A DNA stretch of 43,868 bases from Mesorhizobium sp. (GTDB lineage Bacteria > Pseudomonadota > Alphaproteobacteria > Rhizobiales > Rhizobiaceae): positions 1 through 43,868 of the forward strand of contig NZ_JAFKIC010000138.1 in the NCBI RefSeq assembly GCF_017306585.1, in the 5' to 3' direction. Made by a program: the position numbers and the translations under genes. The notes under the pieces are model-generated. The model saw nothing but the letters and a program-made list of their open reading frames with translations. It was not told the origin of the DNA and made no database searches. How positions within the stretch are numbered: position 1 is the stretch's first letter; every line of letters begins with the position of its first letter. This document shows, one piece after another, positions 16,923-26,092 of this stretch.

Positions 16923-17016
16923 GGCATGGCCGGGTACGCCGGGAAAGACCCTTTGCCATCGACAGGATCGATTGTGCTTGTCACGCATGGCAAACATTTG
17001 GGCTATAAGCGGCGGC

Positions 17017-17757
17017 ATGAACGATCCAATCTACAATGATGCCGATTTCGTCCAGTTCTACGACATCGAGAACCAGGATGGCCGCGACGATTTTGACTGG
17101 TGCATCCGTCTTGCCCGACAGGGTGGCTCCATCCTCGACCTTGGTTGTGGCACCGGCCAGTTGGCCACCGAATTGGCGGAACGGTGCAGTGTTACCGGCG
17201 TCGATCCCGCATCGGCGATGCTCGACGTAGCGCGGCGCAGGATCGGCGGTGACAAGGTTGACTGGGTTCTGGCCGACGCGCGAACGGCTCGACTCGGGCG
17301 ACGGTTCGATCTGGTCCTGCTGACCGGTCACGTGTTCCAGGTTTTTCTGACGGCCGAGGATCAGCGTGCGGTGTTGCGCACCATCGCGCAACACCTCGCC
17401 CCGGGCGGGCGCTTTATCTTCGACACGCGAAATCCCGCCGCGAAAGCGTGGCTGGAATGGACGCCGCAACGCTCAGAACGGATGGTGGAGCACCCCAGCC
17501 TTGGTACCGTCAGAGCTTGGTATGATGCCGACTATGATGCCGCCACCGGGGTGGCGACCTACTCGACCTCTTATGAAATTCCCGGCGGCAGACCGGTTCT
17601 GAGCGCTGAATCGAAAATCGCGTTTCCGAAAAAGGATGATCTTGCCGGAATGCTGGATGAGAATGGCCTGCTGGTGGAGCAATGGCTCGGCGACTGGCAG
17701 GGCGAACCCTATACGGCCGCCTCCGCCGAAATCATCCCGATCGGTCGGCTACGCTGA
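17017..17757 (+). CDS. class I SAM-dependent methyltransferase
   Basis: This 246-residue Rossmann-fold methyltransferase has motif I ILDLGCGTGQ at residues 39-48, an acidic post-I (VTGVDPASAMLDVARR), motif II (RFDLVLLTGHVFQVF) and motif III (LAPGGRFIFDTRN). The substrate is unknown. I prefer the ATG at 17017 (MNDPIYNDADFV), although the ATG at 16987 is possible. It is 94 bp past the sulfotransferase gene, with its own probable start region, and ends 24 bp from the convergent histidine kinase gene. Confidence 0.85.
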   Translation: MNDPIYNDADFVQFYDIENQDGRDDFDWCIRLARQGGSILDLGCGTGQLATELAERCSVTGVDPASAMLDVARRRIGGDKVDWVLADARTARLGRRFDLVLLTGHVFQVFLTAEDQRAVLRTIAQHLAPGGRFIFDTRNPAAKAWLEWTPQRSERMVEHPSLGTVRAWYDADYDAATGVATYSTSYEIPGGRPVLSAESKIAFPKKDDLAGMLDENGLLVEQWLGDWQGEPYTAASAEIIPIGRLR

Positions 17758-17781
17758 TCCGGCAGCCCGCCCCGACGCATC

Positions 17782-20121
17782 TCAGGCCGTCTTGGCCACC
17801 ACCGTTTCGCTGAGCCAGGTGCCGATCTTGGCGCCGAGGCGGTCGGGCGAGACGGGCTTGGGCAGATAGTCATCCATTCCCGCCTCGATGCATTTGTCGC
17901 GATCGCCCTTCAGCGCATGCGCGGTAACGCCGATGATCGGGATGTGCTGGCCCGACGAGGATTCGATCGCGCGGATGGCGCGGGTTGCCTCGTAGCCGTT
18001 CATCTCGGGCATCGAGACATCCATCAGGATGAGCCTGGGGTGCAGCGACCTGTACATCTCGACCGCGGTGCGGCCATTGCCGGCGATGCGATAGCTCAGG
18101 CCGAGCCCGTTGAGGATCTGGCCGAACACCAGCTGGTTCACGTCATTGTCCTCGGCGATGAGGATGTCGATCGGTCCGTTCGTGATGGTGGCGGATTCCG
18201 GCATCGCCGCGACCGGCAGGACGGGACCGCGGATGACGGTGAAGGCGGGCGGTGCAGCCGGGGCCGGTGAGGGTGCCGGTTCGCGCACGAACTGCGCCTT
18301 GCCGACCTGCGAGCGCGCCTTCTGGATGACCGAGATGACCGTGCCGAGCAGCACCGCCGACCGCGCCGGTTTGGTCAGGTGTGCCGATATGCCGAAGTCG
18401 ATGATCATCTTGCCGAAATCGACCTGGTCGACCGAGGTCAGGAGGACGACCGGAATGGCGGACAACCGGCTGTCGGCGGCGATGGCGCGGGCGACATCGG
18501 CGCCGTTCATGCCCGGCATCTGGTAATCCAGGATGATGCAATCGACGGACGCGCCAAGCTGGAAGGCGCGATCGAGGAAGGCCAGCCCCACGGCGCCGCT
18601 TTCGGCGGCGGCGCAATCGAAGCTCCAGCTCCGGAGCTGCTCCAGCAGGATCTCGCGGTTGACCGGATTGTCGTCGATCACCAGCACGCGCGCGCCGGTG
18701 ACGTCGACCGGCACGATCTCGTCGCGCGCCTGGGCGTTGTGCACCGGCAAGGGTACCGCGAACCAGAAGACGGAACCTCGGCCGATCTCGCTCTCGACGC
18801 CGATCTTGCCGGCCATCAAATCGACGAGGCGGGCGGAGATGGCGAGGCCGAGGCCGGTACCTTCGTGACGGCGGGTCGAGGAGCCGTCGACCTGCGCGAA
18901 TTTCTCGAACACGTTCTGCAATTTCTCGGCCGGGATGCCGATGCCGGTGTCCTCGACACGCAGCTTGAGCTGGACGACGTCGTTGACGATTTCGCCGCCG
19001 ACATCGATCAGCACATGGCCTTTCTCGGTGAACTTCACGGCGTTGCCGACCAGGTTGGTGACGATCTGGCGGAAGCGGCCGGCATCGCCGACGACATAGG
19101 CCGGCAGGCGCGGATCGACGCGCACGATCAGCTCGAGGTTCTTCTCGGCAACGCGCGCCGAGACCAGCGTCGCCACGTCCTCGACCGCCTCGGAGAGACG
19201 GAACGGGGCAGGGTCGAGCGTCAGCTGTCCGGCATTGATCTTGGAGAAGTCGAGAATGTCGTTGATGATGGTCAGCAGCGCATTGCCCGATTTCACGATG
19301 ACGTCGGTGAAGGTCTTCTGACGCGGCGTCAACTCGGTCTTGGCCAGCAGCTCGGCCATGCCGAGCACGCCGTTCATCGGGGTACGGATCTCGTGGCTCA
19401 TATTGGCCAGGAATTCCGATTTGGCGCGGTCGGCGGCCTCGGCCTTGAACAGGGATTCGGCCGATTCGGCAAAGGCGCGGCGGATCGCCTTTTCCATCGG
19501 CCTGAAAATCCAGAAGGCAACGACGGCCAGGACGGCGAACAGCAGGCCGCTCGCCCAGAACAACAGCCGGTCGCTGGCGATGTCGGCCAGATGACGTTCC
19601 TCGTCCATGGCGGTGCGCACGCGCACCAGCATCGGCTGGACGAACAGGTCGTTCTGGTTGCGGATTTCGCGCGGGCTCCATTCATCGGTCTTCTGCGCCA
19701 CCGACATCAGGTTGAAGTTGCGCACCATGTCGCGCGGCGACCAGAACAGATCGCCATTGACGGAAGACGCCGAGAGCTCGTTGAGGGTCTTGGCCGACAG
19801 GCGCGGCCGGATCTCGGCGAGCTGGGCGGTCAGGACTTCGATCTCGTGGGTCAGGCGTTCGGAATGGTCGCGCGCCGAAGCGGTCAGAGAATCACGCGTC
19901 TCGTTGCGCCAGGCGGAGCTGGTTGTCTCGGCGAAGCTGGTGGCGTTGCGCAGGTCGCGGGTGAAGACGACGAGGTTGCTGCTCAGTGCGTCGATCTCAT
20001 GACGCAAGGAATTGACGCGGTTGAGCGCGACCATGATGGCGGCCGAAGCCAGCGCGAAAACCAACAATCCTGAAAGATAACGAATCCGGACGGACCGGAT
20101 GAAGGAAGAATATTCCGGCAT
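17782..20121 (-). CDS. hybrid sensor histidine kinase with two receiver domains
   Basis: This 779-residue protein has an N-terminal transmembrane helix (about 14-34), a sensory region of about 150 residues, a second helix (about 186-207), then HisKA with the H box [16 protein letters not shown] (His243). The HATPase region carries [20 protein letters not shown] and GTGLGLAIS. Two receiver domains follow, with phospho-acceptors Asp532 ([10 protein letters not shown]) and Asp701 ([10 protein letters not shown]). No Hpt domain is present. I start at ATG 20121, with GGGG about 8 nt upstream; an in-frame ATG at 20139 is possible. A/T-rich DNA at 20140-20185 probably holds its promoter. The signal and final response regulator are unknown. 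Confidence 0.92.
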   Translation of the reverse strand: MPEYSSFIRSVRIRYLSGLLVFALASAAIMVALNRVNSLRHEIDALSSNLVVFTRDLRNATSFAETTSSAWRNETRDSLTASARDHSERLTHEIEVLTAQLAEIRPRLSAKTLNELSASSVNGDLFWSPRDMVRNFNLMSVAQKTDEWSPREIRNQNDLFVQPMLVRVRTAMDEERHLADIASDRLLFWASGLLFAVLAVVAFWIFRPMEKAIRRAFAESAESLFKAEAADRAKSEFLANMSHEIRTPMNGVLGMAELLAKTELTPRQKTFTDVIVKSGNALLTIINDILDFSKINAGQLTLDPAPFRLSEAVEDVATLVSARVAEKNLELIVRVDPRLPAYVVGDAGRFRQIVTNLVGNAVKFTEKGHVLIDVGGEIVNDVVQLKLRVEDTGIGIPAEKLQNVFEKFAQVDGSSTRRHEGTGLGLAISARLVDLMAGKIGVESEIGRGSVFWFAVPLPVHNAQARDEIVPVDVTGARVLVIDDNPVNREILLEQLRSWSFDCAAAESGAVGLAFLDRAFQLGASVDCIILDYQMPGMNGADVARAIAADSRLSAIPVVLLTSVDQVDFGKMIIDFGISAHLTKPARSAVLLGTVISVIQKARSQVGKAQFVREPAPSPAPAAPPAFTVIRGPVLPVAAMPESATITNGPIDILIAEDNDVNQLVFGQILNGLGLSYRIAGNGRTAVEMYRSLHPRLILMDVSMPEMNGYEATRAIRAIESSSGQHIPIIGVTAHALKGDRDKCIEAGMDDYLPKPVSPDRLGAKIGTWLSETVVAKTA

Positions 20122-20200
20122 GCGCAACCCCAAACACATACGCAGTATTTTAATGATCGGGATTACGCTTCATTTACATTAAGATTTCGTTCGCGCGCAC

Positions 20201-20752
20201 CTATGGAGCGCCCGTTGACCGGGAAAGGCCCCGGATTCTGCCGACGATGCTTTTGACGATCTCATCGAGCGGTGCGTCGATCGTCACCGCGATGGCGTTC
20301 TCGTCAGGCCCCGGGGCCTCCAGCGTCGCGAACTGGCTGTCGAGCAGGCCTGTCGGCATGAAGTGGCCCGTGCGCTCGCGCATGCGCCGGGAAATCAGTT
20401 CGCGCGAGCCGTTGAGGTAGATGAACAGAACCGGCGCAGCCGCACTTTCAGTGATGAAATCGCGATAGGTTCGTTTCAGCGCCGAGCAGCCCACCAGGAT
20501 CGTCGGACTGCCCGGTCGGAGCGTCTCGCCGACCTTTGCCAGCCATGGCCAGCGGTCCTCGTCCGACAGCGGAATGCCGGCGCTCATCTTGGCGATGTTT
20601 GCCGGCGGGTGAAGCTGGTCGCCATCGACATAGGTGGCGCCGATCGCACGGGCGAGCGCCTCGCCGATCGTGGTCTTGCCTGATCCGGCAACGCCCATGA
20701 TGACCATGCGGCGCGGCGGATCAGATGGATGCGGTGATGCCGCCGTCGACAT
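20201..20752 (-). CDS. gntK: gluconokinase
   Basis: This protein of about 183 residues phosphorylates gluconate to 6-phosphogluconate. It has the P-loop VIMGVAGSGKTTIGEALA and GntK signatures YVDGDQLHPPANIAKMSAGI, PLSDEDRWPWL, GCSALKRTYRDFI and RTGHFMPTGLLDSQ. The start is uncertain: ATG 20752 overlaps the preceding dehydrogenase gene by 32 bases, and ATGs at 20707 and 20698 are alternatives. None has a strong ribosome binding site, so translational coupling to the upstream gene is likely. Confidence 0.92.
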   Translation of the reverse strand: MSTAASPHPSDPPRRMVIMGVAGSGKTTIGEALARAIGATYVDGDQLHPPANIAKMSAGIPLSDEDRWPWLAKVGETLRPGSPTILVGCSALKRTYRDFITESAAAPVLFIYLNGSRELISRRMRERTGHFMPTGLLDSQFATLEAPGPDENAIAVTIDAPLDEIVKSIVGRIRGLSRSTGAP

Positions 20753-21476
20753 AGAGGATGTGTCCGTTGACGAAGGAGGAGGCGTCTGAGGCGAGGAAGA
20801 CGCAGGCCCCGGTAAGTTCCTCGACCCTTCCCCAGCGGCCTGCCGGCGTGCGTTTTTCAAGCCACGCGCTGAAGGCCGGATCGGCGACAAGCGCGGCATT
20901 GAGCGGCGTGTCGAAATAGCCCGGAGCGATCGCGTTGCATTGCAGGCCGTGTCTGGCCCAGTCGGTCGCCATGCCCTTGGTGAGGTTGCCGACCGCGCCC
21001 TTCGTCGCCGTGTAGGGAGCGATGCCGGGGCGGGCGAGCGCGGTCTGCACGGAGGCGATGTTGATGATCTTGCCGCGACCCCGCCTGATCATGTGGCGCG
21101 CGACGGCCTGGCCGACATGGAAGACGCTGGCGATGTTGGTCTGCAGCAAGCGCTCGAAGGCGTCGGCGGGAAACTCGTCGAGCGGCGTGCGGAACTGCAT
21201 GCCGGCATTGTTGACCAGAATGTCGATCGCTCCATGAGACAGCTCGAAGCCATCGATCGCGGAGCGTACCGCCTCGTGGTCGGTCGCATCGAAGGGGAGC
21301 ATTTGCGCGCCGGGAATCCGTGCCGCCGCCTCGCTGAGCTTGGCCGCGTCACGCCCATTGAGGACCACTTTGGCGCCGGCTTGCGCCAGGCCTGTGGCGA
21401 GAGCGAACCCGATGCCTTGCGAGGAGCCGGTCACGAGCGCCCGGCGCCCGGTCAGATCGAACAGATTGGACGACAT
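20721..21476 (-). CDS. gluconate 5-dehydrogenase-like short-chain dehydrogenase
   Basis: This 251-residue SDR has the cofactor motif ALVTGSSQGIGFALATGL, structural NNAG, catalytic Ser in NIASVQTALARPG and YTATKGAVGNL (Tyr/Lys), and C-terminal FVNGHILYVDGG. Sequence pattern and neighbourhood fit IdnO/Gno-type enzymes, which interconvert D-gluconate and 5-ketogluconate with NADP(H). The downstream overlapping gluconokinase supports this: 5-ketogluconate would be reduced to gluconate and then phosphorylated. No transporter or GntR-type regulator is adjacent. Confidence 0.87.
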   Translation of the reverse strand: MSSNLFDLTGRRALVTGSSQGIGFALATGLAQAGAKVVLNGRDAAKLSEAAARIPGAQMLPFDATDHEAVRSAIDGFELSHGAIDILVNNAGMQFRTPLDEFPADAFERLLQTNIASVFHVGQAVARHMIRRGRGKIINIASVQTALARPGIAPYTATKGAVGNLTKGMATDWARHGLQCNAIAPGYFDTPLNAALVADPAFSAWLEKRTPAGRWGRVEELTGACVFLASDASSFVNGHILYVDGGITASI

Positions 21477-21532
21477 CGACCCTGGTCCCCTGTTTGCCTC
21501 TCGCCATGGCCGCCGGAACCGGGAGCCAGCCG

Positions 21533-22450
21533 TCAGTTGTTGCGCGTCGCGACGAAGGTGGCGGCTCGCTTCAGAAGCTCCGACCTCGCGCCATAGAGTT
21601 CGAGTAGCGCATGTGCCTGGACGACGAGACCGTTAAGCTGATTGCGCGCCCAATTCGCGCCGTGCAGCGCCACCAGCGTTCCCTTGCCGGCGGCGGCGTC
21701 CTTGCCGGTCGCCTTACCCATCTGCTTGGCGTCCGCCGTGAGGTCAAGCAGGTCGTCGGCAAGCTGGAACGCAAGGCCGATCGCGGAGCCGAATTCGGCC
21801 AGCCGCTCGCGGTCTTCGGCCGGCGCGCCGGCGATGATGGCGCCCGCTTCGCAGGCGAAGCGGATCAATGCGCCGGTCTTCATTGCCTGAAGCCTGATGA
21901 TGTCAGCCTCGCCCGGCGGGATGCGCTCGGCTTCAAGGTCGAGCATCTGGCCGCCGACCATGCCGCCGGCACCGGCGGCGCGGGCCAGCGCAACCACAAG
22001 GGCCGCGCGCCGCTCGGCCGGCAACGCGGTTGCCTCGCCGGCAATGATATCGAAGGCCAGCGTCAACAAAGCGTCGCCGGCCAGGATGGCGGTCGCGTCG
22101 TCAAAGGCCTTGTGCACGGTCGGCTGGCCGCGGCGCAGGTCGTCATCGTCCATGGCCGGCAGGTCGTCATGGATCAGCGAATAGCAGTGCACGCATTCAA
22201 GGGCGGCCGCGACGCGCAGCGCCGCCTCGCCATCGGCGGAAAACAGGGCGGCACTTTCCATGACCAGGAAGGGACGCAGGCGCTTGCCGCCGTTCAGCAC
22301 GCCATGGCGCATCGCCGCCATAAGGCGATCCGGCCGGGCGATCTCGCCTGAGAGCGGGCGATCGTCGAGCAGCCGCCGCAGTTGCACCTCGACGGCGGCT
22401 GCCCGCCGGATGAGTGCCATTTCGAACGTCATTTCATCGTCATTCGCCAT
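21533..22450 (-). CDS. polyprenyl synthetase (farnesyl/geranylgeranyl diphosphate synthase)
   Basis: This 305-residue all-helical prenyltransferase extends IPP/DMAPP to C15 or C20 diphosphates. The first Asp-rich motif is DDLPAMDDD (Asp95-96), the second DDLLD at 232-236, and VHCYSLIHDDLPAMDDDDL precedes. Short-chain type is indicated, but product length cannot be decided from sequence. I start at ATG 22450 (MANDDEMTFEMALI); 15 extra in-frame codons upstream are not supported. It is divergent from mtgA, so the two promoters share about 130 bp. It fits functionally with ispG elsewhere in the window. Confidence 0.92.
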   Translation of the reverse strand: MANDDEMTFEMALIRRAAAVEVQLRRLLDDRPLSGEIARPDRLMAAMRHGVLNGGKRLRPFLVMESAALFSADGEAALRVAAALECVHCYSLIHDDLPAMDDDDLRRGQPTVHKAFDDATAILAGDALLTLAFDIIAGEATALPAERRAALVVALARAAGAGGMVGGQMLDLEAERIPPGEADIIRLQAMKTGALIRFACEAGAIIAGAPAEDRERLAEFGSAIGLAFQLADDLLDLTADAKQMGKATGKDAAAGKGTLVALHGANWARNQLNGLVVQAHALLELYGARSELLKRAATFVATRNN

Positions 22451-22579
22451 GGCGGGGAGCGGTAGCCGACACTCAGACGTTGCGCAAGAAGGCAAGCGCC
22501 ATTATGCCGGAGCAAGGAGAAGCACGGGTTGGGCGGCTTGGCGGAACCGATCGTCGATCATGAGACCGAAAAGCTGGAC

Positions 22580-23290
22580 ATGGCGACAGGATCGCGGGGC
22601 GTGAGCCGCCGCGGTCTCAGGCGCTGGGTCCGGCGCGGCATCGTCGTGGCTGTCGTGCTGGCGCTCATCCCCGCCGTGCTGACCTTTCTTTACCTGCCAT
22701 CCTTCGTGCATCCGGTGTCGACGCTGATGCTGAAGGATCTCGCGACCTTCTCCGGCTACGACCGGCGCTGGGTGTCGATCGACGATGTCGCGCCGGTGCT
22801 GGCTCATTCCGTCATCATGTCGGAGGACGGGCAGTTCTGCTTCCATCGCGGCGTCGATCTCGGCGAACTCAAGGGCGTGGTGGACGATGCGCTGGCCGGC
22901 GAGGCGACGCGCGGCGCCTCGACCATCACAATGCAGACGGTGAAGAACCTTTTCCTGTGGTCGCGGCCGCTGGGCACGGTGCGCAAGGTCGTCGAACTGC
23001 CGCTGGCCGTCTATTTCGACGCGGTGATGTCGAAACGGCGCATCATGGAAATCTATCTCAACATCGCCGAATGGGGGCCGGGCATCTACGGCATCGAGGC
23101 CGCCGCGCAGCATCATTTCGGCATTTCGGCAAAACAGCTGAACAGACGGCAGGCAGCACTTCTCGCCGTGACGCTGCCCAATCCCATCGCCCGCAATCCG
23201 GCAAAACCCGGGCCGGGCCTGCGAAGGCTTGCCAATCTGATCGAGCGGCGAGCGGGTCGGTCGGGCGCCTATGTCGGCTGTCTCGACTAG
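22580..23290 (+). CDS. mtgA: monofunctional biosynthetic peptidoglycan transglycosylase
   Basis: This 236-residue GT51 glycosyltransferase polymerises lipid II into glycan strands at the inner membrane. One N-terminal membrane helix ([20 protein letters not shown]) is followed by the GT51 motifs [13 protein letters not shown] (catalytic Glu82), [31 protein letters not shown] and [14 protein letters not shown]. No transpeptidase domain follows, so it is the monofunctional type. I start at ATG 22580; an upstream in-frame TTG at 22529 is less likely. Confidence 0.95.
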   Translation: MATGSRGVSRRGLRRWVRRGIVVAVVLALIPAVLTFLYLPSFVHPVSTLMLKDLATFSGYDRRWVSIDDVAPVLAHSVIMSEDGQFCFHRGVDLGELKGVVDDALAGEATRGASTITMQTVKNLFLWSRPLGTVRKVVELPLAVYFDAVMSKRRIMEIYLNIAEWGPGIYGIEAAAQHHFGISAKQLNRRQAALLAVTLPNPIARNPAKPGPGLRRLANLIERRAGRSGAYVGCLD

Positions 23291-23430
23291 CCGGCATAAA
23301 AAAATTCGCCGTAGTGCTGGCCAAAACGGCATCAGGCGTGTATAGGCACCCGACTTTCTCAGATTTAGGCCCCGACATGGCCCTTTCACGAGGGCGGGCG
23401 GGGCTTTTGACCATGTAGTGGAGCATATCC

Positions 23431-23613
23431 ATGGCCGTTCCGAAACGCAAAACCTCTCCGTCCAAGCGCGGCATGCGCCGCTCGGCCGACGCCCTCAAGG
23501 CCCCGACCTATGTCGAGGACAAGAATTCCGGCGAAATGCGCCGCCCGCATCACATCGACCTGAAGACCGGCATGTATCGCGGCCGCCAGGTGCTGACCCC
23601 CAAGGAAGGCTGA
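23431..23613 (+). CDS. rpmF: 50S ribosomal protein L32
   Basis: This 60-residue basic protein begins [20 protein letters not shown] and matches L32 of alphaproteobacteria, including the C-terminal [16 protein letters not shown]. The zinc-binding cysteines of some L32 forms are absent, as is usual here. It stands alone, with GTGGAG upstream and a strong intrinsic terminator downstream. The usual yceD/plsX partners are not adjacent. Confidence 0.97.
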   Translation: MAVPKRKTSPSKRGMRRSADALKAPTYVEDKNSGEMRRPHHIDLKTGMYRGRQVLTPKEG

Positions 23614-23641
23614 AACCAGCTTTTCTGAAGGACTGAGTTAC

Positions 23642-23669
23642 AAAAGACCGGCCCCTGGCCGGTCTTTTT
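23642..23669 (+). terminator. intrinsic terminator of rpmF
   Basis: A perfect 12-bp stem, AAAAGACCGGCC at 23642-23653 with its complement at 23657-23668, has a 3-nt loop and ends in five T residues. It lies 28 bp after the rpmF stop. Confidence 0.93.
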
Positions 23670-23971
23670 GCGTTTGGCGGCATTGATCGACCGCCGCTCC
23701 CGGCTTGGGCCGCATCGCCGGCATCTTCCGGCTTGATCTCCCGTATCGCGGCTTCGGCGCACCCCCAAAGCATGGTGACCGCCTGTCGTGTGGCCCATCG
23801 CCGCCCGGCATCAGCCACCGAACTCTCTCCCAGAACAGAACCGCGCATCTCCGGGCTGCATAAGCGCATCCCCGGCGTGCGATGCTTTTCGGCTGGTATG
23901 GCATTGTCAGAGACGGTTTCTTATGCAATTTTCAAAATAATAGTCGGAAATCGACACCAAAGGGGAGTTGC
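23670..23971. other. intergenic region upstream of the AsnC-type regulator
   Basis: About 300 bp carry no supported gene; frames seen on either strand have no family character. The right end (23885-23960) is A/T-rich and probably holds the regulator promoter, including the short palindrome at 23928-23938. Confidence 0.55.
23928..23938. promoter_or_regulatory. A/T-rich palindrome, possible Lrp/AsnC site
   Basis: ATTTTCAAAAT lies 34 bp before the AsnC-type regulator start. Lrp/AsnC proteins favour degenerate A/T-rich dyads and often autoregulate, so this is a plausible but unproven site. Confidence 0.35.
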
Positions 23972-24466
23972 ATGTGGGATTTCGTCAGCACCAGTGATCT
24001 GGACGATACCGAGCAGGCGGTGCTTTCCCAGCTCAAGGTCGACGGGAGGATGTCGAGCGTCGATATCGCCAAGCGCATCGGCGTCACCGAGGCGACAGTG
24101 CGGCGCAAGATGGCGCGCGTGCTCGAGGATCCGGATATCTCGATCCAGGCCGTGGTGCGGCCGCTGCGCAGCGATGTCGGCATCGCCGCCATTGTCGGGC
24201 TCGATGTCGACCGCGAGCACATCATCAGCGTCGCGCGCAAACTTTCCGAATACTCGTTCGTCGACAGCGTCTACGCCATGACCGGACCGTTCGACATCAT
24301 CATCCAGCTCACCTTGCCATCGACGACCAGCCTGCACGACTTCCTGGTCGGCGAACTGGCCAGTGTTCCCGGGATCAAGGATTCCGAGAGCTACATGATC
24401 GGCCGCGTGTTCAAGCACTCCGGCCGGGCCTACCAGCGCAGCAAAACAGAAGAAAAAAGAGGGTAA
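23972..24466 (+). CDS. Lrp/AsnC family transcriptional regulator
   Basis: This 164-residue protein has an N-terminal winged helix-turn-helix (LDDTEQAVLSQLKVDGRMSS, DIAKRIGVTEATVRRKMARV) and a C-terminal RAM effector domain (VGIAAIVGLDVDREHIISVA, VYAMTGPFDIIIQ). AGGGGAG lies seven nt upstream of the ATG. It directly precedes the ABC importer and ureohydrolase genes on the same strand, with only 4 bp to the binding-protein gene. I infer that it senses an amino acid or guanidino compound and controls this operon. Confidence 0.9.
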   Translation: MWDFVSTSDLDDTEQAVLSQLKVDGRMSSVDIAKRIGVTEATVRRKMARVLEDPDISIQAVVRPLRSDVGIAAIVGLDVDREHIISVARKLSEYSFVDSVYAMTGPFDIIIQLTLPSTTSLHDFLVGELASVPGIKDSESYMIGRVFKHSGRAYQRSKTEEKRG

Positions 24467-24470
24467 AACA

Positions 24471-25328
24471 ATGGGTAGATTCTTTTCCGCATCGCGTCGC
24501 CGCGTCCTGTCCGTGCTTGCCGCCGCGCCGCTCTTCCTCTCACTGGTCTCGGCCGGGCATGCCGACGGGCTGGTCGACCAGATCAAGCAGCGCGGCACGA
24601 TCGTCGTCGGCACCGAAGCCGCGTTCGAGCCGTTCGAGTTCGTGCGCGACGGCCAGATCGTCGGCTACAACAAGGACATTCTGGACTATGTGGTCAGCCA
24701 GCTCGGCGTGAAGCTCGACCAGCTCAACCTGCCGTTCCAGGGACTGCTGCCTGGCTTGCTGGCCAAGAAGTTCGACCTGATGGCGACGTCGACCGGCATC
24801 AATCCGGAGCGGGCGGCGAAATATGCCTATACGCGGCCGACGGGTTCCTTCGAGAATGTCATCGTGGTGCGCGCCGACGAGGAGCGCATCAAGAAGCCGG
24901 AAGACATCAACGGCATGGTGGTGGCAACGCAGCTTGCGTCCTCCGTGCAGCCGATCATCGAGGCCTATGACAAGGAGCTCAAGGACAAGGGCGGCAAGGG
25001 CGTCGGCGAGCTGAAGCTGTTCACGTCCTTCCCCGAGACGCATGTCGCGCTCGCTTCCGGCCAGGTCGATGCCATCGTCATCGCTTCACCCTCGGCGGCG
25101 GTGCTGATGAAGAACGTTCCCGATACCTACAAGGTCGTCGGCTCGATCGGGGAGTTCTCCTATCTCTCCTGGGTCGTGCGGCCGGAGGACAAGGACCTGC
25201 GCGAATTCATCAACGCCAAGATCGGCGAGATGAAGGACAGCGGCAAGCTGAAGGAGCTGCAGCTCAAATGGTTCGGCTTCGAGATGAAGACGCCGGACCA
25301 GGGCTATCTCCCGCCCGGTGCGCTCTGA
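24471..25328 (+). CDS. polar amino acid-type ABC transporter substrate-binding protein
   Basis: This 285-residue periplasmic binding protein of family 3 has an N-terminal signal peptide (SRRRVLSVLAAAPLFLSLVS, cleaved near SAGHADG), then the domain opening GTIVVGTEAAFEPFEFVRDG and GYNKDILDYVVSQLGV. Conserved ligand-site features are LPFQGLLPGLLAKKFDLMAT and YAYTRPTG. Specificity within polar amino acids or guanidino compounds cannot be read from sequence. It is second in the AsnC-binding protein-permease-permease-ureohydrolase operon. Confidence 0.9.
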   Translation: MGRFFSASRRRVLSVLAAAPLFLSLVSAGHADGLVDQIKQRGTIVVGTEAAFEPFEFVRDGQIVGYNKDILDYVVSQLGVKLDQLNLPFQGLLPGLLAKKFDLMATSTGINPERAAKYAYTRPTGSFENVIVVRADEERIKKPEDINGMVVATQLASSVQPIIEAYDKELKDKGGKGVGELKLFTSFPETHVALASGQVDAIVIASPSAAVLMKNVPDTYKVVGSIGEFSYLSWVVRPEDKDLREFINAKIGEMKDSGKLKELQLKWFGFEMKTPDQGYLPPGAL

Positions 25329-25432
25329 GCCGTTTCATTCCCTGATCATGTCTGGCGCGGGGCGGGCGATGCGCTGCCCACTGCTATCGCTCGCGCCGAT
25401 GCCAGACGATGTCTCTTCGCTCGGGTTGAAAA

Positions 25433-26092
25433 ATGTTCCATTTTTCAAAGACGCTGACTTTCCTGCCGCAATTTCTGACGGGCGCGGCCATCACGCTTGG
25501 GGTCTCGGCCCTGGGCTTCCTGGTCGGGACGTTGATCGGCTTCGGCCTGCTCGCCTGCGGCCGGTCGCGATGGCGCGTGGTCCGCTGGATCGGCGCGCTC
25601 TACACAAGCTTCATCCGCGGCACGCCGCTGATCGTGCAGATCTTCGTCGTCTACTACGTGCTGCCGGGCCTGGTCGGCATCGACCTGCCGCCGCTTCTGG
25701 CGGGCGTTCTGGCACTCTCCTTCAACAGCGCGGCCTTCGTCGCCGAGATCCTGCGCGCGGGGCTTACGCGCATTCCCTCCGGCCAGTACGAGGCGGCCAA
25801 GGCGCTCGGGCTCAAACCGGTCGTCACCTGGTTCAAGATCATCATGCCGCAGCTCATGCGCTCCATCATCCCGCCCATGGTCAACGAGTTCACCATGCTG
25901 GTGAAGGCCTCGTCGATCCTGTCGGTGATCGCCGTGGCTGAACTCACCCACACCGCACAGAACATCATGAACGTCACCTATCGGCCGGTCGAAGCGTTCT
26001 GCGTCGCGGCGGTGCTCTACTTCATCGTGCTGTTCTCCTGCAGCCTTCTGACCCGGCATCTGGAGCGCAAGGCGGGAGGGGCGCGGGCATGA
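25433..26092 (+). CDS. amino acid ABC transporter permease (HisM/GlnP type)
   Basis: This 219-residue inner-membrane permease has about five hydrophobic segments and the EAA loop for ATPase docking (EAAKALGLKPVVTWFKIIMP). It opens with FLPQFLTGAAITLGVSALGF and has the FIRGTPLIVQIFVVYYVLP signature of His/Glu/Gln/Arg permeases. It follows the binding-protein gene by about 100 bp and overlaps the second permease gene by four bases, so the two are coupled and presumably form a heterodimer. Confidence 0.92.
   Translation: MFHFSKTLTFLPQFLTGAAITLGVSALGFLVGTLIGFGLLACGRSRWRVVRWIGALYTSFIRGTPLIVQIFVVYYVLPGLVGIDLPPLLAGVLALSFNSAAFVAEILRAGLTRIPSGQYEAAKALGLKPVVTWFKIIMPQLMRSIIPPMVNEFTMLVKASSILSVIAVAELTHTAQNIMNVTYRPVEAFCVAAVLYFIVLFSCSLLTRHLERKAGGARA

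Noticed and set aside
18379-20073. 564-codon open frame antisense to the hybrid histidine kinase
   Set aside because: Composition (Asp, His, Arg, Gln) is that of an antisense shadow in GC-rich DNA, while the opposite strand encodes complete kinase motifs.
23670-23971. Minus-strand frame as a gene upstream of the AsnC-type regulator
   Set aside because: It would overlap the rpmF terminator and rpmF itself, and the translation is Arg/Pro-rich without conserved pattern.
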